Source: Sphaerulina vaccinii
Taxonomy: Eukaryota; Ascomycota; Dothideomycetes; Mycosphaerellales; Mycosphaerellaceae
DNA length: 64,000 bases
Reading direction: 5' to 3'
Assembly: GCA_022570795.1 (NCBI GenBank)
Contig: JAKUDP010000004.1
Location: 1,302,001 to 1,366,000, forward strand
In this document: in pieces, positions 20,028 through 29,539 of the stretch
How positions within the stretch are numbered: the stretch's first letter is position 1
Layout: the number at the start of each line of letters is the position of its first letter
Position numbers and translations under genes: made by a program
Notes under the pieces: generated by a model
The model's database searches: none
What the model was told of the DNA's origin: nothing
What the model saw: only the letters and a program-made list of their open reading frames with translations

Positions 20028-21300
20028 GGAAAGGCTCTTGAGAGGTCAGATGGAATGGTAAGGTGATCGACGAAGACATTGGAGACAGTCATGCTATTGG
20101 AGATAGATATCAACCAACGTCGTAATCTCATTGACGAAACAGTCGCTGTCGCAACCAGCCAAGCCCCTTCTTGACCTCAACCTGTTGTGCCACCCCGCTC
20201 TTTGCTCTGTGTCTCACTGCACTGATATCAAGCCCCTCGTCTCCACCAATCGAGGCTGTCGCATGCTTCGCCGTCGACATGAGCCCTGAACAATGCCAAC
20301 CTCTGTTCTGATGTATCACTGAAGAGAAGACCTGTCAGTAAGGTGCTCAATATCGCAAAGGCAGGAAGTTTATATGGTAGGGCAGGATGTCATTTCAGTA
20401 AGCTCCAATTTCGAGTGGATCACCAGTGCCGTTGCTGTGGGTAAGAGGTATTTGGTTGTGAAGAAACGGCGACCACAAAACCGCCTTCAGCTCCAATTTT
20501 CGAAATCATCATTACATCTGGGTGGGTGTATGCAAAGGAGGTGAGGAGATAGGGACAACGTACTTGTTTCGTGCGTGGTTCGTGATTGATGCGAAGGTTG
20601 ATACTGTCTTGCTGTGAAGAGATCATGTCAGCAGGATGCTCAATACTCGGTGGCTGGAAGGTGATGTGTGTTGGAAGGATGTGAGTTCAGCTGGCCGTTC
20701 TTAGGAGCTATTCGCATGTCTCACCATGGCCTCGAAAGGGTAAGAGGTGTTGATGCGATGATCATCACGACATCTGCAGTGATGCTGTGGGTAGGTAAAG
20801 GGCAGGGGATGGAAGACTTACCGAGTTCGCGTTGGTGGTTGTTGGAACCTGTCTTGGTTTCGCATATCAGAACACAAATGTGGCCGATAGTTACTGACAC
20901 TGCACGCCAACGTGAAGGCGCAGATCCGTTGTGCAGCTGACCTCGCGTCGTCCTGATGAGTGGACTGTGTGTTGTTGGAGAGGCGAAGGTCGGTGAGGTG
21001 TTGCTGCGGCAAGCTCGACTTTCTGAGCCTCTGATGGGTGAATGTCGAACATGCTGAAGATCAGGCCAAGGCTCCTCGTCGTACTTTGCCTTCGCGCGAA
21101 GGCCTTGTCCGACCTCCTCGCCGACAGTGATATCCTGGTCGCTCGAGAAGTTGAGCTCGGAGCTACGCTCGCGCTTTGGTGTCTCGATCTTTTCTGCGAA
21201 CGCCATAGCTGGCTCGCCGAACTTGCGCTTGTCGGCACTGGCTGGCGGCCTCGCGGCCAGGAAGTCGCTGTCCTCTCCATCGTCGCTCTGGTGCTATCTC
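20028..21300 (-). other. Possible multi-exon minus-strand gene, unresolved
   Basis: No long frame, but the minus strand shows consistent splice signals. These are a consensus TACTAAC branch site then CACCAG at about 21295, an open segment (MAFAEKIETPKRERSSELNF near 21206 down to about 20940), a GTAAGT donor near 20821, CAG acceptors near 20776 and 20609, and a last open segment ending at the stop at 20128 (VEVKKGLGWLRQRLFRQ). I could not join these into one convincing frame. It may be a lineage-specific gene or its remains. No family recognised. Confidence 0.3.
20322..20760. repeat. Degenerate ~0.3-kb tandem duplication
   Basis: The segment from 20322 (GAAGAGAAGACCTGTCAG, then GGTGCTCAATA) recurs from 20617 (GAAGAGATCATGTCAGCAGG, then ATGCTCAATA). 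The offset is about 295-302 bases. A second match is GGGTAAGAGGT at 20439 and 20739. The similarity is patchy and the copies are old. Confidence 0.5.
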
Positions 21301-21460
21301 AGTCGTTAGTAAGTGAACTCGACCGTAGTGAAGAAGGAGAGGGTGAAGTGAATAGGAGAAGTGAAGGGATTACAGGCGAGAACCGGCTAAGGCACGCCGT
21401 CGCTGCCTGAGTGTGAGGAATGGGGTATAAAAGCGAGCAGGATTCTTGTGTTCTCAACGA

Positions 21461-21512
21461 GCGTCCGTGGTGTAGTGGTATGAATCAGTTTAAGTCGTAG
21501 GTTCAACTTACG
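21461..21512 (+). pseudogene. Degenerate tRNA-like sequence (tRNA-Pro-like D arm and T arm)
   Basis: GGTGTAGTGGTATGAATC reads like the D arm of fungal tRNA-Pro (box A-like). About 20 bases on, CGTAG-GTTCAAC-TTACG forms a five-pair T stem with the canonical GTTCAAC loop (box B-like). The distance between arms is about ten bases too short for an anticodon arm plus variable loop, and no 3' strand pairs with GCGTCCG. So this is a truncated remnant, not a working tRNA. A TATAAAAG at 21426 lies upstream. Confidence 0.45.
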
Positions 21513-21526
21513 CTACTAACAGTAGC
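21512..21526 (+). repeat. Perfect 6-bp hairpin next to tRNA-like sequence
   Basis: GCTACT-AAC-AGTAGC, a six-pair stem with a three-base loop, directly abuts the T arm of the tRNA-like remnant. Confidence 0.4.
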
Positions 21527-21659
21527 CACCAGCGCCTACCATAGACCTAAGTCCTAAGTAGGTCACTTGCACGCAGCATATCATGCCGCGAGGCGCTTCT
21601 TTTTTGCCCTGGTGTTGGGACTTTCGGCTATTCGATATGTTAGTGTCATACTCTTTTGC

Positions 21660-22060
21660 TGTTTCTCTGCAGATTTTGTGAAGCTGAGCGACCAGTGGTG
21701 GAGACAGGGTGCAATCGGAGAAGATGGTAGATAACGGAGAGGTATGAGGAGTGTGCTCATCGCTCTGCTCACCCATCGACGACTGTGCTGCTGATGTTGC
21801 AGACACGGCGCGATGAGAGGAGAGAGAGGTGAATGGAGTGGTGATGGCAGTATCTTCATCGCTCTTCTGACGAGTCGACGACCGTGCTGTCGAGGTTGTA
21901 GCTGCATCGCGATGATAGGCAGGGTAAGATGATGGAGAACGACTCTGGCGTGCTGTCGTTTCTCTGCCCAGATGCTGTGACTGAGCTGCCGGAGGTGAAG
22001 ACGCAGCGCGACGCAGGAAGAGGTGGGTGAACGGAGCGGTGGCGAGGGAGAGGTGTGAAG
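21660..22060 (-). repeat. Degenerate ~100-bp minisatellite, about four units, coding-compatible on minus strand
   Basis: Read on the minus strand, the frame at 21516-22244 stays open and repeats about every 33 residues. Units start near RRAASSPPAAQSQ, HRDAATTSTARSS, HRAVSATSAAQSS and SDCTLSPPLVAQL; two of them continue as KSDEDTAITTPF and QSDEHTPHTSPL. At DNA level the unit is about 95-107 bases. Whether it is translated is unclear: the frame has no ATG at its start, and a GTAAGT donor lies near 22068. Confidence 0.5.
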
Positions 22061-24592
22061 AAGACTTACCGTCTGCATTCTCTCTGGTGCGGCGAGCCCT
22101 TGTGATGTTGGTGTTGGTGCGGAGTTGTTGATCGCGCGGTGGTGATGGAGAAGTGGGAGAGGAAGAGGAAGAAAACCAGAAGGTGAAGTTCGTATTTGTT
22201 TGTGCGGACGCCAGGGCATGCCAAGTTAAGTTGCTGTGCTCCACATTAACACTTCACCGGACGACGGCAGGGGTACGAAGAGTCGCGTGTCGCGTAACAT
22301 GCTCGAAGCGGCGACAAAGCAGGCCGTCGACTCCACCGAGCGCTCATTCACCTCCCCGATACAGATTCGAAGAGCAGCCGCCTGACCCATTCACTTGCCT
22401 CTGGACAAGAAGACCTCGAAGACTACGCAAGGCGAGCCATGAACTGGGACCGCCAGGTGACTGCAGCCGCCTATTCCGTCGGCACCGCTCCAGCTCGTAC
22501 GCCACGACCCGCATCACGTTCGCATTGAGCGGCGCAGCAGGAAAGCAGAGATCTGCAGCGAGGCAGCCAGCTCGGTGGCTTCACCTTTACTTCCGAAGTC
22601 CGATGCCAGAGGTCCGGCAGCGGTAGCGAGCATGCCAGTGCGCGCGGCATCACAGAGAGCACTGGCGAGCGTTAATCAAGAACAGCTAAACGAAAGCCGC
22701 AACTCCTGCTCGGCGCCAGCATCGCGGAACAAGGCCTACTCGATGCCACCTCATGCAGAAGGTCTGCCTCCAAAAGCCCCAGAACAACAGCAGAATGATA
22801 CCTGCGGCGCTGCATCGATACCAGGGGCGACGACATTGGACAACTACCCACCACAGCGATCGAATTTACAGCAAGCGCGCGGGCAGCGCACCAAGTAGGA
22901 AGCGCTTGAGTCTGGCAGGCTCGTTGCGACAGACAAGCTCCAAACACCCCGGCCTTGCCACCAGAAAGAGGAGGCGACAAACCGAACAGGCGTACCAGAG
23001 ATCTTGAATTGATCTCAGACCGAGCTTGCTTTGAACACCATCGAGGTACCACGTCCGGCGGGCAAATCGTGAAAGCAAGATTGTCTGGACCGGCCAGCAC
23101 CACAACATGGCGACAGAACAAGTTCCACGAAGACAGTATATGCCAGAACAGATCTCGATGAGCTCGGCGTGGTGCTGGAGGCTGCCTCGACGACAGGTGT
23201 CTTGCTGGGATTGGTCCATGAAGGTCCTTGGAGCTCGATTCTCGCAGTGTTGCTCGTGAAACGGAAACGGCCATCGTAGCAAGATTCGCAGTAAGGACAC
23301 TCGTACTTTCGCAGCATGGTCATTGCGCGAAGCAGAGGAGGAGAGTTGTGCGCAGGCCCTCGAGTGCAAGGAGGTCCTTTGTCTTCCTTGGCTGATCTTA
23401 ATTTACAGGTCCTGGAGCCGCGTCTCTCCATTCTTTACAAGTCTGCTCCTGTTGGTCAGAGACTCTAGTACGCTAGGCGATGTTGCACTTGGCGCCAAGG
23501 TGGGGATTGTGTACCTCACTCTCGACAGCCGCATCTGACAGCAATCATTACAGTGCCAGAAGGCATAATGTATTCGATATGCGAGATTGTCTGTGGAGCT
23601 TCGGACATTCTCGGAGAGTCTGCAACCGACAATGCTTTGCAAAGGCGCATCAGTTCGGAGAAGTTCAAGCCAAGCAGGTCTTTCCTTTGTCATCTGAGCC
23701 GTCCCATGATACGGAGGCAATCTCACGATTCCAGTCCAGGATCGCAGTATGGCTATGGCGCACACGATTGCGGAGAATTGCGCACCTCTCTGGTCCGTGT
23801 CAAGTCTTAGTCTGGCTCAACAGCACCCGGAAGTGAATCGCTGCAGAGTCGTTTCCCTATGCAGCTACCGTGCAAGTACGACGCAAGTGGTCAGGTTCAA
23901 CGAGCTATGCGGTGCGATCGCAAGTCATTCCGGAGGTGCACGTTTCTCTATCCAACTGTTTCAGTATCACAGAAAAGGCCGCGATCGAGACTGGGTGCAG
24001 TATATGCACAGTAGAAGTCTCCCAGGATATCCAGGCTTGACGACAAGGACATACTTCTCGGAGAGCCGTAGGTCAGGCAAGCGTCTCCATTTGCTAGGAC
24101 TCTGGTCCTTGTCGCGGCATCTCGGTCTGCAGTGCCGCGGAGCCCACCCAAGGCCAGAGAGGAAGCCATTATACGAATCAAAGTCCGCTGTCTCTGTCGC
24201 TCCACGATCCTGGTCTTGTTGCAGCACCTGGAACTACAGCGCCGCAGAGCCTACTCGAAGCGTAGAGAGGATCCCAGTATATGGGTCGTAACCCGCAATC
24301 CAGGATAAGCCTCTCGGCGGTTCTATCCATGACCAGGCTACCAAGAGCAACGACGATAAGGCGAGTCCTGGAATTGCTTGAAGCAGAGAGACGCCAAATG
24401 GAGAGGCATCTCCGGTCTCAAGTCAAATCATTTCCTTGCAGCGTCTTTACTTACACTGCCTTCGTAGTCACCTGTACGCAGAGATATCCAGCATGATGTC
24501 TCCGATGCATAGGCAGACAGCCTCCTTGCAGCACCTTTGCTTTCGGCGCCACAGCTCCCGCACATTCGCGGAGAAGGCCTCTTTTTACACAC
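22061..24592. other. Gene-poor 2.5-kb stretch
   Basis: Overlapping short frames on both strands, none with a recognisable domain. A minus-strand segment near 23320 encodes KYECPYCESCYDGRF, which could be chance or a zinc-ribbon remnant. Duplicated DNA occurs at 24098-24290. No transposase, reverse transcriptase or long terminal repeat seen. Confidence 0.45.
24098..24290. repeat. Two-copy ~108-bp tandem duplication
   Basis: CTGGTCCTTG at 24102 matches CTGGTCTTGT at 24210, and GAGAGGAAGCCATTATACGA at 24157 matches GAGAGGATCCCAGTATATGG at 24265. Both matches have a constant offset of 108 bases. Copies differ at many sites. Confidence 0.5.
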
Positions 24593-25372
24593 TCAGTTCA
24601 CGACCAAGTCCTCGAGATACTCCACCATCTTCTTCTGCAGAACCCCCAACTGAGCCTCCGTAATGTACGGGCTCCACTTAACATTCGCCACCGGCATCTT
24701 AGAGACGTCCTCCTCATCTTTCACAATCAATCTCTTCTCCGTACCAAAGAACGGAACTCCCAGACCCTTCAATTCCATCGACATAGCCTCGTCCATCTTA
24801 CACTGAGCGCGCCAAATCTTCGCATCAAATTCTTTCAATTCCTTTTCTTTCTTCTCCTCTGGCGTCTCTGGGTCGTATGGCATCTTGTAAGAGTCTCCAT
24901 TCAGGGCCTTCATGATTGCAGTGGCTTTTGCGACTTCCAGGTGGCGCTGTGATTGGATTTGCTTGAGATTCTGGCGTTCTTTGTACCACTGCATCTCGTG
25001 GGCGCGCTGATTCTTGATCATCTGTTGTTTCACGTGTTAATGGGTTCTTTCTCTGCTTCATTTGATAAAAAAGCCAAGGACTCTTACGCGTCTGATAGTG
25101 GCAGAGAACTCGGCATTCTGAGCGGAGATCTTGTTGATGCAGCGGAGGGCTTCTGGCCAGACTGTGATGGTGGCTGGGTCGATGATTGACCGCTGTGGAG
25201 GTGGTGGCGGCGGGCGCGGAGCAAGGCGCGGGTCGTGAGATGCAGCAGGCGTCTCTACGGTGGCCGAAGCCCCAGGAGCCGCCTCGCCGCCGCCGCCATT
25301 GCCCTGGAGGGCGCGGAGGTTCGCGAGAATGGTCTGCAAGTCAGGGAGGGGGAGGGGAGTTTCGTCCGCCAT
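24593..25372 (-). CDS. DUF2458-family protein
   Basis: Two-exon model of 237 aa. Exon 1 is 25088-25372 from the ATG at 25372 (MADETPLPLPDLQTILANL). A 66-nt intron (25022-25087, GTAAGA...ACAACAG) lies between complete codons, and exon 2 runs to the stop at 24593. The N-terminus has a Gly/Pro-rich linker then IDPATITVWPEALRCINKIS, the DUF2458 hallmark. A long charged helix MIKNQRAHEMQWYKERQNL continues as probable coiled coil. Fungal-specific family, function unknown, probably intracellular. Head to head with the COX14-like gene. Confidence 0.78.
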
Positions 25373-25700
25373 GGTGAGAGAAACACGCGTGAACTGGCTG
25401 TACTTATGAGGGTGTTGGTATGTCTCTGAACTGTGTCGAAGAGGCGGAGAGGGACACGTCTGCGACCTTGCTGGCGTGGTTGTTCGAAAGAGAGGGGAGA
25501 GGCGTGAGAGTGAAATGATAAGGTACAGCAGGGGGAGCAGGGGTCCATCGGATCGGAAGTAAAGTCTCCGAAGGAAAGCGCGATCGAGGTCGTCACTTCT
25601 CAAACTTCTTTCTCAAGGAGACATATCCACTTCCAATGCATCTCTCATAGCACAAACAATACTTCCAACAAGGCCATATACCCTTCGTTATACAGCTACA
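25373..25700. promoter_or_regulatory. Shared bidirectional promoter region
   Basis: 328 bases between divergent start codons of the DUF2458 and COX14-like genes. No TATA element stands out. Confidence 0.4.
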
Positions 25701-26543
25701 ATGGCGCGCTCTCCCTCGGACGCCACGCGCTTCACCTCAACAGGTCCATACGCTTCCACAGGCTTCACATCCTCCGCGCCATCGATAGGCGCAACTTCAT
25801 CTTCACGAATAGATTTCGGCTCATCAGGACCCTCGCCTTCAAATGAAACCCCTCAGCAAAAGATCCAACGCCTTCGCGCTGCCGCAGCGTTAGCGAAACG
25901 CGGCTCGGAAACCACATTCGATAAAACAGTCCGAATAGGCCGAGTATGGGCAGACAGAGCACACCGCGTAACAGCCCTATCATTGATAGGTCTCACGATA
26001 TTATCCGGAGCTGTAGCTACTGCTGGAATCACGGACATGTTAATGCACAATCGAAGAAAGAGAAATGAATGGTTACAGCAGAAACAGATCGAAGGAGCGA
26101 GAGATTTGGCTATTGCGACTCAAGCTGCTAGTGCTGGGACTGCAACTGAGGATCAGATACTTATGATCAATCGGGAGAGGAATGCGAGAAAGGCAGAAAC
26201 TGATAAGAAGAATCGGCCGGGGATGTTTAAGAGAGCGTCAAATTGGCTGTTCTCAGATCTGTCGAAAGAGGAGCAGAAGGGCGGGAGGTTTGGTGCTTCT
26301 GCGGCTGCGGCAGGCACGACGATAGCGCAGAAGACGGAGTTTGTGAAGGACGAGGTGAAAGAGGAGGCACAGCATGTGCTGCAGGCTGTGGAAGATAAAG
26401 TGGAACAGCATAGAAGGCAGGGTGAAAGAGTGCCGGAAATGCTTGTATCTGCTGGAGGACCGCTGGACCGACAAGCACAAGTTGCGTTTGATAGTGCTTC
26501 GGAAGCTACGAAGAGTTGGACGAGCTGGATCACAAGGCGGTAG
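25701..26543 (+). CDS. COX14-domain mitochondrial protein (cytochrome oxidase assembly-like)
   Basis: Intronless, 280 aa, ATG at 25701 in the context ACAATGG. The N-terminal 45 residues are Ser/Thr-rich with few acidic residues. Then come a basic helix QQKIQRLRAAAALAKRG and FDKTVRIGRVWADRAHRVTAL, running into a single TM segment (SLIGLTILSGAVATAGI) and NRRKRNEW. ADRAHRVT plus TM is the pattern of the COX14 family, small inner-membrane proteins that help assemble cytochrome oxidase. The C-terminal 130 residues are charged helix, much longer than yeast Cox14 (about 70 aa). The family match is by motif; the function is inferred. Confidence 0.6.
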   Translation: MARSPSDATRFTSTGPYASTGFTSSAPSIGATSSSRIDFGSSGPSPSNETPQQKIQRLRAAAALAKRGSETTFDKTVRIGRVWADRAHRVTALSLIGLTILSGAVATAGITDMLMHNRRKRNEWLQQKQIEGARDLAIATQAASAGTATEDQILMINRERNARKAETDKKNRPGMFKRASNWLFSDLSKEEQKGGRFGASAAAAGTTIAQKTEFVKDEVKEEAQHVLQAVEDKVEQHRRQGERVPEMLVSAGGPLDRQAQVAFDSASEATKSWTSWITRR

Positions 26544-26568
26544 TGCTGGGGAGAACGTTAAGGAGCGG

Positions 26569-26649
26569 TTCACCTTTGTACATCAGCGTGGCATGGCGAT
26601 GGCGTGCAAGCCGATAGGCAATATGTATAAAGATGTGTACAATGTTGGT
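26569..26649 (+). repeat. 3'-flank repeat, copy A
   Basis: Starts 26 bases after the COX14-like stop. About 80 bases resemble 27842-27920: TTCAC-TTTGTA-ATCAGCGT, GCATGGCGATG, GTATAAAGATGTGTACAATG. Both copies begin just after a plus-strand stop codon, so both probably lie in 3' UTRs. Confidence 0.6.
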
Positions 26650-27397
26650 ATTCTAACGACACAGGCTAACTTTCACTGAGCTCCAGCCTCACCAACTAGT
26701 CTCGAGTGCCGCAGGCTGCACATCATCGAACCTTTGAGCACTTAGGATGCTGCTCTTTCCATGCGTTGAGCAACGGCGCCAAAATCACGATTGGTGGTTC
26801 GGATCAAGGTATAGCACTCCCGAAGCCATCCTTGTCTGGAGTACGGCTCAATTGTTTCAGATCAGAAGCTCGGTCTGGTCAGACCTCATATCTCCCCATC
26901 CTGCAGCCTTACAGCCTGCGTCAACTTAGGGATGTGCATCCACCGTGTATTAGACATTCGACCCTACGTACACCGTTTAACCCACTATCGACGTACGGCG
27001 TACACAGGCGCGCATAACCGGGCCGGTCGTCGCCAGCTAGTATGGACCCACTCTTACAGTCGATAACTAAGATAAGGTGGGTCTCTCGCAGTGTTGACCG
27101 GGGTTCTTATCGCCATCTGAGCTGTGTACGTACGGTCGACTTTCTGGAGGACGGTGGACGTAGTGTATATACGCACTGTGTACGTCGTGTGCGGATTAAG
27201 GTGCACACCCCTACGTCAACATGGCATCGAGACGTACGTGCTCTCAGATAGTTGGTAGTCCGCTTCTGGTGGCGCTCTTAGGTTGTACGCCCCATGTCGA
27301 GCAGCATACGCGTGCCAGACCTTTGACTAGCAGCTGCTAGAGGAAAGCTTGCAGAACCTGGTTATTTTCAGCCAAGTGTTGAGCTTGTCGAGATGGC
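26650..27397. other. Intergenic with ACGT/GTAC-rich island
   Basis: No gene. The part from about 26960 to 27240 holds eight ACGT tetramers by eye in some 275 bases, plus several GTAC, which is far above chance. CpG is intact, so this is not repeat-induced point mutation. No terminal repeats found. Confidence 0.45.
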
Positions 27398-27405
27398 TAT
27401 ATAAG
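27398..27405 (+). promoter_or_regulatory. TATA box of the 98-aa protein gene
   Basis: TATATAAG, 79 bases before the ATG at 27484, with a C/A-rich leader typical of fungal transcripts. Confidence 0.55.
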
Positions 27406-27483
27406 AGAAGACTCGCTACCGAGTTGCCAGCATATCCTCAAGCTCTCTTCACACTCCTCACAATAACACATATCAAGCCAAAG

Positions 27484-27833
27484 ATGTCTGGCGACAAGGA
27501 AAAGCAGACCGACAACACAGAGAAGAAGGAAGAGAAGAAAGACGATGGCAAGAAGTCATGGGACGACCGCATGCCAGGCCTCAACGATGTTATGACAACA
27601 TCATATAGAAACTGGAACAATGAAGCTCAAGATAGGCTCCAGACCAGTCAACAAAGGCAGGCGGAGAACGATGGGTAAGCTTGGCATGACATATACTGTC
27701 CCAGCTACATTGCTAATGTCGACGTAGTGGCAACTTCGTGGACGCAATCAGAACTAGCCAGGCTCGAAGGGACGTCAAAAACACTTCAAATGAGAAGGAT
27801 ACTTGGGAGAAGGCTATGGGACGCAAGCAGTGA
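27484..27833 (+). CDS. Small hydrophilic charged protein, unknown function
   Basis: 98 aa in two exons. The ATG at 27484 (MSGDKEKQTDNTEKKEEKK) has context AAGATG. The intron at 27675-27727 (GTAAGC...GACGTAG) splits a Gly codon, and splicing gives AENDGGNFVDAIRTSQARRD. Exon 2 ends DTWEKAMGRKQ. The first 25 residues are almost all Lys/Glu/Asp, and there is no signal peptide or TM. Too short to be noticed from single frames, yet it has a TATA box, proper splice sites and coding-like codons. No family recognised. Confidence 0.65.
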
Positions 27834-27841
27834 GGATATCA

Positions 27842-27920
27842 TTCACTTTTGTATATCAGCGTCGCATAGCGATGTTCGTAGCCGAAATGCCAACTGCATA
27901 AAGATATGTACAATGCGAGT
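27842..27920 (+). repeat. 3'-flank repeat, copy B
   Basis: Begins nine bases after the stop at 27833 and matches copy A at 26569-26649. Both carry a TGTA[CT]ATC motif at the left and TGTACAAT at the right. Confidence 0.6.
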
Positions 27921-28018
27921 CTTTCCAAACCCGTATTCGATGATAACGAAGGCGGCCAAGTCTGCAAGAACAATGGGTCTCGAGTCCGATTGTTGCGTAC
28001 GTCCTACGTCAAGTATAT

Positions 28019-29539
28019 TCAAGCAACAAGTGTAAGCGTCTTCTTCAAAGCCGTGATACTCGGCGCGAAAAAGTACTCGCCACCTCGCGGCGTGACAAAT
28101 TGATTAACGCGATCGAACTTTGCCGTACCAGTCTTGCTACCATTGATCGCAATCTTGAACTCATCTTCAGCAGGGCTTCTTTGTGCACCTTTGTTGAACT
28201 GTCCCATGACAGTATCGAAGCCAGCTACGCCTTCTGGGAAAGCACTGTTGTTAGCCCAGAACTGCTGAATGAAGCGATAGCCACTATCAAAGTCCGACTG
28301 ATAGCATGCGAAGAGGAGCCCACGATTCGTATCTGTGGTCTTGCCAGGTACGAAGTCTGTGCCATATGGAATACCTCGACGCATGATGCGCGTTCCGAAG
28401 AAGTTAGAACCACGCGGGTTGCTTTTGCGAATGTGTGCGCCGAACGGACACTTGTCCATGTTGCCATTTTGAAACGTGAAGTCGTTGGCCATAGGATCAA
28501 CATTGGTGCTAGCATCGTCCTTGTCCGCAAGAGCGATTGCACAGCCGCTTTGCCAGCGACCCATGACCTTGGCGCCAAACGTGGTAGGAGGAATTCCAGC
28601 CTTCTTTGCGCCATCTACGACGAACTTGTTCCAGGCAGAAACGTCTTGTTCAAGTTTGCGGAAGCAGAGGAAGCTGCCGTTCTCCATCCAGTCCGGGAGT
28701 GGGCTTGACTTGGATACAAGTAGAGCGCTCGGTTCGACCAGATTGTTGAAGGTCTTTGGGTTGTCTTTGGGGTCGCCTTGGTCATCGATGCCACGGACTT
28801 GTGGCTGGGAGATACCGTCTTCAAAGCCGAAGCTGTGACTCATTAGTATCGGGTGATTAGATGTGATGTTGATCATACTCACTGCTCTTTGCCATCGCCG
28901 ATACCAGGTCTTACGTTACCGACTTCTCTAGCAACGCGGCTGATGATCTGACCTGGCGTGTCTTGACCTTCAGGCGAGCCAAATGCGGCGAGAGTACTGG
29001 ATAGTGCTGCTTCGCAGATGAATTGATGGCTGCCAGCTACGATCAGAACACCATCGATCTGACGTCCTTTGAAGCCGCTAGCCGTCCATTCTGGATCGCC
29101 CAAGTTTGGTATATCTGCTTCCATGCCTGTTGCAAATGGCTGAGCATTGGGCTTGATCTTCTCATCTACCTGCAGTGTGCCTGGCTTGTTCTTCTTGATC
29201 TGCGCAAAGTCAGCCGCTTCAGTACATACTAACATGCCATCTACTGACCTTGTCTATCCCAGTGATCGTGAAGGCTATGTTGACTCCAACCATGGGCCAC
29301 GGGAAGTTTGGATCTCTAGTAGCTGGGATTCGGGCTCGATCGGCCTGCACATCAGCTACACTGGAGAAGCTGATGCCTCGCAGGGCTACGGCGAATCGTT
29401 TCGCGTCATTAATCTTGAAGAAGTAGAAGATTTCCGCCTTCTTGGCGAAGCCGCCCTTGAGAATATCGCCCTGGATTGTAGTGAAGTCGATGGAATTCGC
29501 AGCAGGTGCGCCGTTAAGAGGCTGTTGAGGGTCGCCCAT
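28019..29539 (-). CDS. Dye-decolorizing peroxidase (DyP), intracellular type
   Basis: Haem peroxidase of 473 aa. Exons 29249-29539, 28883-29199 and 28019-28832 join in frame through introns of 49 and 50 nt. The first acceptor (GCGCAG at 29200) was chosen because the nearer AG would leave a 32-nt intron in the wrong frame. The catalytic GFEDGISQP (distal Asp, about residue 208) lies just after intron 2, and CPFGAHIRKSNPR carries the proximal haem histidine (about residue 336). A conserved distal-side Arg is in GTRIMRRGIPYG. The N-terminus MGDPQQPLNGAPAAN is not a signal peptide, unlike the secreted basidiomycete enzymes. Physiological substrate unknown. The gene's 3' end lies 185 bases from the convergent 98-aa gene. 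Confidence 0.9.

Noticed and set aside
22672..23274. 200-codon minus-strand frame
   Set aside because: Starts without ATG support, Cys/Arg-rich composition without pattern, overlapped by frames of similar length in two other phases.
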